From positions 1 to 62,773 of the forward strand of contig JAZNTV010000049.1 of assembly GCA_045591985.1 (NCBI GenBank): DNA of 62,773 nucleotides, in the 5' to 3' direction. Numbering within the stretch: position 1 is the first letter of the stretch; every line of letters begins with the position of its first letter. The notes under the pieces were generated by a model. The model was not told the origin of the DNA and made no database searches. It worked only from the letters and a program-made list of their open reading frames with translations. Shown here one piece after another: positions 8,313-17,404 of this stretch. The DNA comes from SIG588 sp045591985. GTDB lineage: Bacteria; Bacillota; Clostridia; Oscillospirales; Acutalibacteraceae. A program made the translations under genes and the position numbers.

Positions 8313-9173
8313 TTATTCGTTTTTTCCCACTCCGCAAGCACGCGGGCTGATGCCGTATTCTGCTTTAAAAGCACGATAAAAGTTGGTATAATCTCGAAAC
8401 CCGCAAGCGGCATATACGTCTCCCGGCGGTACACCGTCGCTCATCAGTTGCTTTGCGATCAGCAGGCGTTTTAATGTCAGATACCGATAGACGCCCACAC
8501 CGACTGTACGACTGAATTCGTGGGAAAGGTGGTATTTGCTCACAAAAAAACGTTGTGCCAGCACGTCCAGCGACAATTCCTCTGCATAATGCTCCCCAAT
8601 ATATGCCAACACTTTACTGGCAAGCACCGAAGGCTCTTCCCGCAGTTCGGTGCCGTCGTCTTGCAACGCCAGGCGGTTGAGTTCCACCATAAACTGCAAA
8701 AGGAGAGCGTCGGCACACAGCGCACCGCCGTATTCTTCGCTGTAATATTCCCGCACCAAGGCGTTCAATCGTGCCGTGATATCCGAGCGCCACAAGGCCG
8801 ACGGGCGCAACAGATTGGAATGTTCGGGACGAGAATGATCGAAACAGCGTGTAAGGCTGACATCTTCGGTGGAAAGGCTCTCGAGATATTTCTTTTCGAT
8901 CCACAACACAATGCGTTCATACGCTGTGTCCGCTTTTATGATCGGGCGGTGCAATTCCATCGGGTTGATAAGCAAAAGATCACCCGTCTGTAAGCGATAG
9001 AGACGACCGTCTACCCAATAATCCGCCTCGCCGCTTAAAAAGAGATATACCTCATAGAAATCGTGGTGATGTACCTCCACTTCCTCCGGCTGTACATCGC
9101 GGTAATGAAACACTTCGAACCCGGTGCGACACATGGTCTGGCGCGGGTCGAATTGCTGTGCTTTATGACGCAT
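8313..9173 (-). CDS. AraC-family transcriptional regulator (uronate operon)
   Basis: 286 residues. The N-terminal 100 residues are a cupin sensor (EVEVHHHDFYEVYLFLSGEA; LQTGDLLLINPMELHRP). The last 100 hold the double helix-turn-helix: LSLDVLAQRFFVSKYHLSHE and the second signature CGFRDYTNFYRAFKAEYGISP. It is transcribed away from uxaC across a 143-bp spacer, the usual place for a local activator of sugar-acid genes. The effector is probably a hexuronate or a pathway intermediate (inference). Ribosome site GAGGTGAGGAG; promoter at 9203-9231. Confidence 0.9.
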   Translation of the reverse strand: MRHKAQQFDPRQTMCRTGFEVFHYRDVQPEEVEVHHHDFYEVYLFLSGEADYWVDGRLYRLQTGDLLLINPMELHRPIIKADTAYERIVLWIEKKYLESLSTEDVSLTRCFDHSRPEHSNLLRPSALWRSDITARLNALVREYYSEEYGGALCADALLLQFMVELNRLALQDDGTELREEPSVLASKVLAYIGEHYAEELSLDVLAQRFFVSKYHLSHEFSRTVGVGVYRYLTLKRLLIAKQLMSDGVPPGDVYAACGFRDYTNFYRAFKAEYGISPRACGVGKNE

Positions 9174-9202
9174 CTCCTCACCTCGTTTCTGAAAACGCTA
9201 TC

Positions 9203-9231
9203 ATATTACCGCAACTTTTGCAATATGTCAA
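9203..9231 (-). promoter_or_regulatory. Promoter of the AraC-family gene
   Basis: Minus strand TTGACA (9226-9231), 17-bp spacer, TAATAT (9203-9208). The facing uxaC side has a TATACT at 9268-9273 without a good -35, as expected for an activator-dependent promoter. An inverted CTTTTGCA (9214-9221) / TGCAAAAAG (9252-9260) pair could be the activator site; this is a weak suggestion. Confidence 0.65.
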
Positions 9232-9316
9232 GCAATTTCCACAATTATCTTTGCAAAAAGATTGTGATATACTATGCGTGTATTATGTAGCAGTATGCCC
9301 GAAAGGAGTTCTCTGA

Positions 9317-10717
9317 ATGAAACCGTTTATGAAGGAAGACTTCCTGCTTTCCACCTCCACGGCGCGTGCCTTGTTTCACGACTATGCCGCCGCGATGCCG
9401 ATCGTAGATTATCATTGTCATGTCAGCCCCCGGGAGATCTTCGAGAACAAGCGCTTTGAAAATCTCGCACAAGTGTGGCTTGCGGGGGATCATTATAAAT
9501 GGCGCCTGATGCGTTCGAACGGCGTTGAAGAACGCTTTATCACGGGAGATGCCCCCGAACGCGAGAAGTTCCAAAAATTTGCCGAAGCACTCCCCCGTGC
9601 CATCGGCAACCCGATGTATCACTGGTGTCATTTGGAACTCAAAACCTATTTCGGCTACGAAGGCGTGTTGAACGGCAATACCGCCGAAGAGGTTTGGCAA
9701 CTCGCCGCCGCCCGATTGAACGATCCGGACATGGGTGTGCGCGGACTGATCGACCAAAGCAACGTCGCCTTCATCGGCACGACCGATGACCCGGCGGATT
9801 CACTGGAATGGCACCGAAAACTGGCCGATGACCCCACCATGACCGCCACGGTCGCGCCCTCGTTTCGGCCGGACAAAGCGCTGAATATCGATAAAGTGGG
9901 ATGGCAGGAATACATTGCCCGTTTGAGCGAGGCGGCGGGTGTCGCCATTGACGGTATCGACACACTGGAAGCGGCGCTCGGCCGGCGCATCGATTACTTT
10001 GCCGCCCACGGTTGCCGTGCAAGCGATCACGGTCTGGATTTTGCCGTATTCCACCGACAAGAGCGCCCGACGGTGGACGCCGTTGTGAAAAAGGGACTTC
10101 GCGGCGAGACGGTCTCCGCCGACGAAGCCACCGCCTTGAAGACGGCGCTGTTGCTTTACTGTGCGGAGGAATACACCCGCCGCGGCTGGGTGATGCAGAT
10201 TCATTATAACTGTTTGCGCAATCCCAATTCCGCCATGTTCCGTGCGCTCGGCCCCGATACGGGTTTCGATTGTATCGGCCCGATGGGCGGTGCCCAAGCA
10301 CTCGCCTCGTTGCTGGATGCCATGCACGAAAGAAACGCTCTCCCCCGCACGATCCTCTATAGTTTGGACGGTGGCGACAACGCTTTTCTCGATTCGCTTA
10401 TCGGCTCATTCCAAGGAAGCGAAGTCGCGGGGAAACTGCAACACGGCAGTGCCTGGTGGTTTAACGATACGAAGCAGGGTATGATCGACCAGCTGACCTC
10501 GCTTGCGAATCTCGGCATTCTGGGTAATTTTGTCGGTATGCTTACCGACTCCCGCAGTTTTTTAAGTTACACACGGCACGACTATTTCCGCCGTATATTG
10601 TGTGAGTTGATCGGCGGTTGGGTTGAAAACGGCGAATATCCCGCCGATATGGACACACTCGGTGGGTTGGTACAGGATATCTGCTATTACAACGCCACAC
10701 GTTATTTCCGACTGTAA
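9317..10717 (+). CDS. uxaC: Glucuronate/galacturonate isomerase
   Basis: A 466-residue uronate isomerase of the amidohydrolase fold, converting D-glucuronate to D-fructuronate (or D-galacturonate to D-tagaturonate). Visible marks are the metal-site motif VDYHCHVSPREI near residue 30, AGDHYKWRLMR, the middle block GTTDDPADSLEWH and RDYFAAHGCRASDHG-like text near 230 (here IDYFAAHGCRASDHG), and LTDSRSFLSYTRHDYFRR near the C-terminus. Length is typical. First gene of a five-gene uronate operon; 12 bp separate it from uxuA. AAAGGAG lies before the ATG. Confidence 0.95.
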   Translation: MKPFMKEDFLLSTSTARALFHDYAAAMPIVDYHCHVSPREIFENKRFENLAQVWLAGDHYKWRLMRSNGVEERFITGDAPEREKFQKFAEALPRAIGNPMYHWCHLELKTYFGYEGVLNGNTAEEVWQLAAARLNDPDMGVRGLIDQSNVAFIGTTDDPADSLEWHRKLADDPTMTATVAPSFRPDKALNIDKVGWQEYIARLSEAAGVAIDGIDTLEAALGRRIDYFAAHGCRASDHGLDFAVFHRQERPTVDAVVKKGLRGETVSADEATALKTALLLYCAEEYTRRGWVMQIHYNCLRNPNSAMFRALGPDTGFDCIGPMGGAQALASLLDAMHERNALPRTILYSLDGGDNAFLDSLIGSFQGSEVAGKLQHGSAWWFNDTKQGMIDQLTSLANLGILGNFVGMLTDSRSFLSYTRHDYFRRILCELIGGWVENGEYPADMDTLGGLVQDICYYNATRYFRL

Positions 10718-10729
10718 AGGAGAATCGAT

Positions 10730-11818
10730 ATGCCGATACAAATGGGTTTTCGCTGGTACGGCGAAGGAAACGATACGATCTCGCTTTCGGATATCAAGCA
10801 GATTCCGGGGGTGACATCCATCGTCTGGGCATTACACCACAAAATGCCGGGCGAAGTTTGGGAGATCGACGAAATTGCCGAAGTCAAACGGCAACTGGAC
10901 GAATACGGTTTTAACATGGATGTGGTGGAATCGGTCAACGTGCACGACGATATCAAGATCGGTCTGCCCTCCCGCGACCGATACATTGAGAACTATAAAA
11001 CCACTATCCGCAACCTTTCACAATACGGGGTGAAGGTCATTTGTTACAACTTTATGCCCATCTTCGACTGGACGCGTTCCGACCTCTTCCACCCCGTGGG
11101 CGACGGCTCGACCGCTCTGTTTTATGAAAAGGGTATGATTCAAGACGACTACAATGCGATGGCCGACTATATCTTGAATTTCACCGAAAAATACAACATG
11201 TCCTTCCCCGGTTGGGAACCGGAACGTATGGCGAAGTTGGACGAATTGTTCCGCGCCTACGAAGGGATCGACCACGAGACCCTGTGGGCGAATTTGAAAT
11301 ATTTTCTCGAAGCACTGATGCCCACTTGTGAAGAGTGCCACATCAAAATGGCGATCCATATGGACGACCCGCCGTGGGATATCTTCGGTCTGCCCCGCCT
11401 GTTGGTGGACGAACCGAGCATCGACCGTTTCCTTAAAATGGTAGACCATCCGTGCAACTGTCTCACCCTCTGTTCGGGCAGTCTGAACGCCGATCCCGCC
11501 AACAATGTGGCCGACATCGTGCGTCGCCACTGCGACCGTATCGCCTTTGCGCATATCCGCAACGTAAAGCATTTTGAAAACGGCGATTTTTCGGAAGCGA
11601 GCCACCGCGATTGCGACGGTGACACGGGCATTCTGGACATCTTAAAGGCGTATCACGACAGCGGATTTGAGGGCTATATCCGTCCCGATCACGGCCGCCA
11701 TTTATGGAATGAAGGGCCGGGTAATGTCCGCCCCGGCTACGGTTTGTATGATCGCGCGCTCGGCATTATGTATATGCTCGGTGTGTGGGATATGTTGGAT
11801 AAATTGGAGAAAGAATAA
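10730..11818 (+). CDS. uxuA: Mannonate dehydratase
   Basis: A 362-residue TIM-barrel enzyme removing water from D-mannonate to give 2-keto-3-deoxy-D-gluconate. Family marks are FRWYGEGNDTISL, the metal-binding stretch MAIHMDDPPWDIFGLPR and LCSGSLNADPANN, HIRNVKHF and DGFEGYIRPDHGR-like text (here GFEGYIRPDHGRHLW). It follows uxaC by 12 bp and precedes the reductase by 14 bp, both with AAAGGAGA sites, so the pathway enzymes are co-transcribed although listed out of reaction order. Confidence 0.95.
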   Translation: MPIQMGFRWYGEGNDTISLSDIKQIPGVTSIVWALHHKMPGEVWEIDEIAEVKRQLDEYGFNMDVVESVNVHDDIKIGLPSRDRYIENYKTTIRNLSQYGVKVICYNFMPIFDWTRSDLFHPVGDGSTALFYEKGMIQDDYNAMADYILNFTEKYNMSFPGWEPERMAKLDELFRAYEGIDHETLWANLKYFLEALMPTCEECHIKMAIHMDDPPWDIFGLPRLLVDEPSIDRFLKMVDHPCNCLTLCSGSLNADPANNVADIVRRHCDRIAFAHIRNVKHFENGDFSEASHRDCDGDTGILDILKAYHDSGFEGYIRPDHGRHLWNEGPGNVRPGYGLYDRALGIMYMLGVWDMLDKLEKE

Positions 11819-11832
11819 AGGAGAGGACACCT

Positions 11833-12684
11833 ATGCAACCGAATGTTTTGAATACCGATCTTACAGGAAAAGTCGCTGTTGTCACCGGAGCGGGCGGTGT
11901 GTTGTGCAGTCATTTTGCCAAAGTGCTCGCACGGGCAGGTGCCAAAGTGGCACTGCTCGATCTGAACGAGGAGGCCGCACGCGGATTTGCCGACGAGATC
12001 AACGCCGAAGGCGGGACTGCGAAAGCGTATGCCGTAAACGTACTGGATAAAGTGCTGTGCCAATCGGTCGCAGCAGCGGTCAAAGCCGATCTCGGGCCGT
12101 GTGACATCTTGATCAACGGAGCCGGCGGCAACAATCCCCGTGCCACCACCGACAAAGAATATTTTGAACTCGGCGACATCGACGCGGACACCAAAAGTTT
12201 CTTCGACCTGGAAGCGGACGGCGTCAGCTTTGTCTTCAATCTGAACTTCCTCGGCACACTGATCCCGACGCAAGCCTTTGCCGCTCAGATGGTCGGGCGC
12301 GAGGGCTGTTCCATCCTGAACATCTCGTCGATGAACGCCTATACCCCGCTCACCAAGATCCCCGCCTATTCGGGTGCGAAAGCGGCGGTGTCCAACTTCA
12401 CGCAATGGTTGGCCGTGCACTTCTCCCGTGTGGGGATCCGCGTCAATGCGATCGCTCCCGGTTTCTTTTCGACCAAGCAAAACGCCAAACTTTTGTGGAA
12501 CGACGACGGCACCCCCACCGCCCGCACCGGCAAGATCTTGGCGGCAACACCGATGGGTCGCTTCGGCCAAAGCGAAGAACTCGAAGGCGGCCTGTTGTTC
12601 CTGTTGAACGAAAAAGCCGCCGGATTCATCACCGGTGTGGTTCTCCCCATCGACGGCGGCTTCTCGGCATATTCGGGGGTATAA
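11833..12684 (+). CDS. uxuB: D-mannonate oxidoreductase, SDR type
   Basis: A 283-residue short-chain dehydrogenase: cofactor loop TGAGGVLCSHFA near residue 20, INGAGGNNP, catalytic Ser in ISSMNAY and the Tyr-x3-Lys motif YSGAK, and a C-terminal VLPIDGGFSAYSGV. The operon position between uxuA and eda and the long NNPRATTDKEYFE insert match the SDR-type fructuronate reductase of Bacillus subtilis rather than the unrelated long-chain E. coli UxuB. It should reduce D-fructuronate to D-mannonate with NAD(P)H. Assignment to this substrate is by family memory and context. Confidence 0.88.
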   Translation: MQPNVLNTDLTGKVAVVTGAGGVLCSHFAKVLARAGAKVALLDLNEEAARGFADEINAEGGTAKAYAVNVLDKVLCQSVAAAVKADLGPCDILINGAGGNNPRATTDKEYFELGDIDADTKSFFDLEADGVSFVFNLNFLGTLIPTQAFAAQMVGREGCSILNISSMNAYTPLTKIPAYSGAKAAVSNFTQWLAVHFSRVGIRVNAIAPGFFSTKQNAKLLWNDDGTPTARTGKILAATPMGRFGQSEELEGGLLFLLNEKAAGFITGVVLPIDGGFSAYSGV

Positions 12685-12787
12685 TCGGCTGAAAAATATG
12701 CATTTTCTGCCCTTTTATTTCCTATCTCTTGTATTTACCGAACCGTTGTGATAAGGTGAACACAGAACAGAAACAGGAGTGACTATC

Positions 12788-13435
12788 ATGAATTCCGTAA
12801 ACGAACGTATTTCTGCGATCGGCGTCGTGCCGGTCATTAAGCTAAACAACCCCGAACGCGATGCCGCACCGCTTGCACGGGCGTTGTGTGCGGGCGATGT
12901 GCCGGTGGCCGAAGTGACCTTCCGCGCCGCCGGAGCCGATGTCGCTATCCGCCTGATGCGACAGGCCTGCCCCGAGATGTTGGTCGGCGCAGGCACGGTG
13001 CTCACACGTGAACACGTGGACAAAGCCGCCGCGGCGGGTGCCGACTTCATCGTTACTCCGGGTTTTGATCCCGACCTTGTGGCTTACTGTATCAAAAAGG
13101 GTCTGCCGATCTATCCCGGTTGCACCACCCCGACCGACTATCACGCCGCGCTCAAGTTCGGACTCGAAGTGTTAAAATTCTTCCCTGCCGAGCAATCGGG
13201 CGGTCTTGCCAAGATCAAAGCGATGGCGGCGCCCTTTCCGATGTTTAAAGTGATGCCCACCGGCGGTATCTCGCTCAAAAATTTGAAAGACTATCTCTCC
13301 TGTCCCGTCATCTGCGCATGCGGCGGCTCATATATGGTCACCGCCGATTTGATCGACAACCAAAAATGGGAAAAGATCACCGCACTCTGCCGTCAATCGG
13401 CGGACATTGTGAAGGAGGCACGTCAAAATGGCTAA
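12788..13435 (+). CDS. eda: 2-dehydro-3-deoxyphosphogluconate (KDPG) aldolase
   Basis: A 215-residue class I aldolase that splits KDPG into pyruvate and glyceraldehyde-3-phosphate. Visible are VVPVIKLNN, the catalytic Glu in EVTFRA, VGAGTVLT, FIVTPGFD, and the Schiff-base lysine in VLKFFPAE. The ATG at 12788 has AGGAG nine bases upstream; a GTG at 12779 overlaps that site and is unlikely. The 103-bp gap after uxuB contains no clear terminator, so it may be read through or have a weak promoter of its own. It overlaps kdgK by 8 bp. Confidence 0.93.
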   Translation: MNSVNERISAIGVVPVIKLNNPERDAAPLARALCAGDVPVAEVTFRAAGADVAIRLMRQACPEMLVGAGTVLTREHVDKAAAAGADFIVTPGFDPDLVAYCIKKGLPIYPGCTTPTDYHAALKFGLEVLKFFPAEQSGGLAKIKAMAAPFPMFKVMPTGGISLKNLKDYLSCPVICACGGSYMVTADLIDNQKWEKITALCRQSADIVKEARQNG

Positions 13436-14450
13436 GATCGTAACCTTCGGTGAGTTAATGCTTCGACTCGCCCCCAACGGATACTACCGTTTCTTCCAAA
13501 ACGACCAAATGCAAGCCACCTTCGGCGGCGGCGAAGCGAACGTTGCGGTGTCACTTGCCAATTACGGCATGGACAGCGTGTATGTCACCAAGTTGCCGAA
13601 GCACGCCATCGGTCAAGCGGCGGTGGATTCGTTGCGCTGTTTTGGGGTGGACACCTCGAAGGTGGTGCGTGGCGGCGACCGCGTGGGCATCTATTTCCTT
13701 GAAAAAGGCGCATCACAGCGCGGCTCGGTCTGTATTTACGACCGTGCGCATTCCGCTATCCAGGAGGCACAGCCTGCCGATTTCGATTGGGACAGCATTT
13801 TTGAAGGTGCGGATTGGTTCCACTTTACGGGCATCACCCCCGCACTGGGTCCCAATTTGGTGGCAATTTGCCGTGAAGCGTGCAAAGCCGCCAAGGCGCA
13901 CGGGGTAAAGATCTCGTGCGATCTCAACTACCGCGGCAAACTGTGGACGCGTGACGAGGCGCGTGCCGCAATGACCGACTTGTGCCAATACGTGGATGTG
14001 TGCATCTCGAACGAAGAAGATGCGAAGGATGTGTTCGGCATTGAAGCGGAAGGCACCGATATCTACAGCGGCAAATTGAACCACGACGGCTATAAATCGG
14101 TAGCGAAACAGTTGGCCGACCGTTTCGGGTTCGAGAAGGTCGCCATCACCCTGCGCACCTCCCTCTCCGCGAGCGACAACGATTGGGCGGGCATGCTGTA
14201 CGACGGCGAGAACTACTGCTTCTCCAAATCCTATCACCTGCACATCGTGGACCGTGTGGGCGGCGGCGACTCGTTCGGCGGCGGTTTGATCTATTCGCTG
14301 CTCAGCGGCAAGAGCACGGCCGAAGCAATCGAATTTGCAGTAGCCGCCTCGGCTTTGAAACACTCGATAGAAGGCGACTACAACCGTGTATCGGTTCCCG
14401 AAGTGGAAAAACTCGCAGGCGGCGACGGCTCCGGCCGCGTGCAACGCTAA
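13428..14450 (+). CDS. kdgK: 2-keto-3-deoxygluconate kinase (PfkB family)
   Basis: A 340-residue ribokinase-fold kinase phosphorylating KDG to KDPG, the substrate of the preceding aldolase. Marks: FGELMLRLAP, the sugar-binding FGGGEANVAVSLA, DLNYRGKLW, and the PfkB anion-hole signature DRVGGGDSFGGG near residue 280 (Gly-rich DTxGAGD equivalent). It starts inside the end of eda, which couples their translation and completes the route uronate to pyruvate plus triose phosphate. Followed by a strong terminator. Confidence 0.92.
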   Translation: MAKIVTFGELMLRLAPNGYYRFFQNDQMQATFGGGEANVAVSLANYGMDSVYVTKLPKHAIGQAAVDSLRCFGVDTSKVVRGGDRVGIYFLEKGASQRGSVCIYDRAHSAIQEAQPADFDWDSIFEGADWFHFTGITPALGPNLVAICREACKAAKAHGVKISCDLNYRGKLWTRDEARAAMTDLCQYVDVCISNEEDAKDVFGIEAEGTDIYSGKLNHDGYKSVAKQLADRFGFEKVAITLRTSLSASDNDWAGMLYDGENYCFSKSYHLHIVDRVGGGDSFGGGLIYSLLSGKSTAEAIEFAVAASALKHSIEGDYNRVSVPEVEKLAGGDGSGRVQR

Positions 14451-14461
14451 GACAAAAAAAC

Positions 14462-14495
14462 AACGGCATTCCTGCGGGAGTGCCGTTGCTTTTTT
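14462..14495 (+). terminator. Terminator of the uronate operon
   Basis: AACGGCATTCC, loop TGCG, GGAGTGCCGTT (one G-T pair) then GC and six T. Lies between convergent genes; the A-run before it lets it act on the minus strand for the LRR gene as well. Confidence 0.88.
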
Positions 14496-14499
14496 ATGC

Positions 14500-16407
14500 T
14501 TATTCAGACATGTTTTTCTTTTTTCGCGCTACAAGGAAAACAACAACCGCAGCAACAATAATCACCGCCACGGCGGCTGCCGCAATCCCCAAAACGCCCG
14601 ACCCCTTATCGGCGCCTTGATCCTCATCGTTACCTTGCGCAACGGTAGTGGTCACAGCAGTGGGGTTGCTCTCCTCCTTGTTGGTCGTATTCTCTGTTAC
14701 CGCATTCGGCTGATAATGCCAAACAGCTTCGCCCAAGCAATCGTTGCCGTCTCCAATAGCGATTGCCGCACGATCTGCTTCCGTGCCCAAATAGTACACG
14801 TTGCCAAGGGCGTCACATTTCCTAAACGCCCCTCGCACAATAATTGTCACGCTTTTTGGAACCGTCACTTCGGCGAGCGAGGTGCACCCCGCAAACATCG
14901 TCCCCCCGATTTTTGTTACACCATTTGGGATCGTAATCGACGTAAGCGAAACACAATGGGCAAACGCAGAAGGTCCAATGTTTGTTACACCATCAGGAAT
15001 CGTAATCGAAACAAGAGAACTGCATCCCGAAAAAGCTCCGTCCCCAATACTTGTCACACTACCATCGGTGGGAATAGTACTGTTGTTACAACCCGCAACC
15101 AACTCCCGTCTTTCCGTGTGGATAATACAATTGCCGGCACTGTGATACGCCACGTTTTCCTTTTTCACAACAAGGGAAGCAAGCGAGGAACACCCCGAAA
15201 ACGCCTCTCTTCCGATGTGTGTTACACCACTCGGGATGGTGATTGAGAGGAGCGAAGTACAACCCGAAAAAGCCTCTTCCCCAATGCTTGTCACATTGTC
15301 CGGAATCGTCACCGATGTGAGCGAGGTGCAATAGAAAAATGCACGGTCGGCAATTGTCTTGGTACCGACTTTAATAGCACACGCCCCTTCACGATACTCC
15401 ATCACTTTAAGCAGGTGGTTACCGACATACAACATACCGTCTTCCCAGTTTTTAATCTCTCGGTAATATCCGGTATCATGTAACGCACTATCCCCAATAC
15501 TTGTCACGCTGTCCGGAATCGTAATCGACGTAAGCGAAGTACATCCCAAGAACGCACTATCCCCAATACTCGTCACACTATTGGGAATCGTCACCGCCGT
15601 AAGCGAGTCACAATCACAAAAAGCCTGCTGCTCAATGCTTGTCACACTGTTCGGAATCACAACGTTGATAAGCGAGCCGCAACCATAAAACATTCTGTCC
15701 GCAATACTTGTTATGCCGTTCGAAAGTGTCACCGATGTAAGCGATTCGCAATCGGAGAACACGCGGCTTCCGATATATTTCAGGCTGCCGGGAAGAGTCA
15801 CCGATACAAGCGAGTCGCAACTATAAAACGCTTCGTAACCCATACCTGCCACGCCTTCCGGAATCGTAATCGAAGTGAGCGACTTGCAACCCGAAAAGGC
15901 CTGCTCTCCAATGCTTATCACACTGCCGTCCGTAGGAATCACACTATTCTTACAACCGAAAGCCAACTTTTTGTCTGCCGTTTGGATAATACAGTTGCCG
16001 TCACTGTGATACACCGGATTCCCCGTTGCCACAACAAGCGATGCCAGCGAATCGCAAGATGAGAACGCCGCACTACCGATATTTGTCACACTGTCCGGAA
16101 TCATCACCGTCGTAAGCAAATCACAACCGGCAAAAGCGGCGGGGTGCGTAAGCGATCCACCTTTGATGCTTGTCACAGGATAGCCGCCGAGAGTCGAAGG
16201 AATCTCTATCTCCCCGCGAACGGTTCTATCCACTTTTATAATCGTCGCCGCACCGTCGGTTACGGTATAGGTATACACCCCTTCGGTATACTCCCCTTCC
16301 GCTACTACGCGGAACATCAACATGGTCGACAGCATAAGCAACACCATCAATAGCGACATTCCCGCCGCCATCCACCGTTCCCACTGTATTTTCCTTTGTT
16401 TGGTCAC
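14500..16407 (-). CDS. BspA-like leucine-rich-repeat surface protein
   Basis: About 635 residues. Signal peptide or anchor (MAAGMSLLMVLLMLSTMLMF), then a chain of some 14 LRR_5/BspA repeats of about 23 residues, each around ITIPDSVTSIGxxAFxGC, and a Thr/Asp-rich linker. It ends in a C-terminal membrane helix (VLGIAAAAVAVIIVAAVVVF) with a KKK tail. No LPXTG motif is seen, so anchoring is by that helix. BspA-like proteins mediate attachment to host or microbial surfaces in other species; the partner here is unknown. The GTG at 16407 follows GAGGGG six bases upstream. The longest frame starts upstream of the promoter's transcription start and is excluded. Confidence 0.85.
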   Translation of the reverse strand: MTKQRKIQWERWMAAGMSLLMVLLMLSTMLMFRVVAEGEYTEGVYTYTVTDGAATIIKVDRTVRGEIEIPSTLGGYPVTSIKGGSLTHPAAFAGCDLLTTVMIPDSVTNIGSAAFSSCDSLASLVVATGNPVYHSDGNCIIQTADKKLAFGCKNSVIPTDGSVISIGEQAFSGCKSLTSITIPEGVAGMGYEAFYSCDSLVSVTLPGSLKYIGSRVFSDCESLTSVTLSNGITSIADRMFYGCGSLINVVIPNSVTSIEQQAFCDCDSLTAVTIPNSVTSIGDSAFLGCTSLTSITIPDSVTSIGDSALHDTGYYREIKNWEDGMLYVGNHLLKVMEYREGACAIKVGTKTIADRAFFYCTSLTSVTIPDNVTSIGEEAFSGCTSLLSITIPSGVTHIGREAFSGCSSLASLVVKKENVAYHSAGNCIIHTERRELVAGCNNSTIPTDGSVTSIGDGAFSGCSSLVSITIPDGVTNIGPSAFAHCVSLTSITIPNGVTKIGGTMFAGCTSLAEVTVPKSVTIIVRGAFRKCDALGNVYYLGTEADRAAIAIGDGNDCLGEAVWHYQPNAVTENTTNKEESNPTAVTTTVAQGNDEDQGADKGSGVLGIAAAAVAVIIVAAVVVFLVARKKKNMSE

Positions 16408-16444
16408 AAAATTCCCCTCTTTCATTGTAACTTCATATATAAAA

Positions 16445-16473
16445 ATTGTAATATATCCTCTAATTTTTGTCAA
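16445..16473 (-). promoter_or_regulatory. Promoter of the LRR surface-protein gene
   Basis: Minus strand TTGACA (16468-16473), 17-bp spacer, TACAAT (16445-16450). It places transcription start near 16438 and so excludes the start codon at 16473. Confidence 0.8.
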
Positions 16474-16505
16474 CTACTTTCCCACCATTTCCCCTCCCTT
16501 CTTCC

Positions 16506-16534
16506 TTGACTTTCCGTGGAACAAATGCTATAAT
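16506..16534 (+). promoter_or_regulatory. Promoter of the HAD-phosphatase pair
   Basis: TTGACT (16506-16511), 17-bp spacer, TATAAT (16529-16534), 28 bp before ATG 16562. Divergent from the LRR promoter. Confidence 0.82.
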
Positions 16535-16561
16535 TTTTCGCGTATGAAAGGCGGGATACCC

Positions 16562-17404
16562 ATGAGCTATAAAATTCTTTTCAGCGATCTGGACGGCACT
16601 TTTTTGCGCCACGACATGACTGCGTCGGATGCCGACTGGGATACTATACACAAAATGGCGGCGGAAGGCTTTCACTTTGTCCCCTGTACCGGCCGCGTAC
16701 AGAGAGAGATCCCCGAAGAATTGCGAAACGATCCCGCCATTCGCTATTACATCTCCGCCAACGGGGCGGTAATCTACGATAAGGTAACCGACACCCGCAC
16801 GATATGCGGACTGAACAACCGTCTGTTGCACGAAGTCATCACCACCGCCGAAGCGTTCGACGCACTCTACTTTGTGCGCCACGCGGGACTTACCCATTCG
16901 GATGCCAACCGCCACGCCGACGAAGAATACACGTCGCGTGGTGTGCGCGATTACGATCGCCTGTTTTTACAGCAACGCGCCGTGCGCGAGGAAGATTATG
17001 CTGCCTTTACTCGCGATCTGGAAGATACCGAGATGGTCATCGTCTTCCTGCCGAACGAAGAAGCGACCGCCGCCTGTAAAGCGGCGCTCGAAGCGGGCGG
17101 TGAACTTTACGCCGCCAACTCTTACGGTACACTGCTCGAAGTGTTCCACAAAGATGCCGGCAAGGGCAATGCGCTGCTGAAATTGGCAAAGCAACTGGGC
17201 ATCGACCGAAGCGAAACGATTGCCGTGGGCGACACGGGCAACGACATCACCGCCGTCGTCGCCGCAGGGTTGGGCCTTGCCGTCGGCAATGCGACCGAGC
17301 CGCTGAAAGCCGTGGCCGACGCCGTTATCGTACCGAACACCGACTCCCCCATCACCTATATCTGCAAACACTATTTCAAAGGAGCCCGCCATGCCGAAGT
17401 ATAA
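16562..17404 (+). CDS. Cof-type HAD sugar-phosphate phosphatase
   Basis: 280 residues. HAD motif I is FSDLDGTFL at the N-terminus, motif II lies in PCTGR, the motif III lysine in FHKDAGKGNALL, and motif IV is VGDTGNDITAV; the inserted C2B cap is of the Cof type. Such enzymes remove phosphate from a range of sugar phosphates or cofactors, and the true substrate cannot be told from sequence. AGGCGGG precedes the ATG at 16562; an in-frame ATG at 16544 lies ten bases after the -10 box and is less likely. The last 14 bp overlap the next gene, a paralogue, suggesting duplication and coupling. Confidence 0.85.
   Translation: MSYKILFSDLDGTFLRHDMTASDADWDTIHKMAAEGFHFVPCTGRVQREIPEELRNDPAIRYYISANGAVIYDKVTDTRTICGLNNRLLHEVITTAEAFDALYFVRHAGLTHSDANRHADEEYTSRGVRDYDRLFLQQRAVREEDYAAFTRDLEDTEMVIVFLPNEEATAACKAALEAGGELYAANSYGTLLEVFHKDAGKGNALLKLAKQLGIDRSETIAVGDTGNDITAVVAAGLGLAVGNATEPLKAVADAVIVPNTDSPITYICKHYFKGARHAEV

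Noticed and set aside
9251..9273. Standard promoter for uxaC (TTGCAA ... TATACT)
   Set aside because: Spacer is only 11 bp; an activator-dependent promoter is more plausible.
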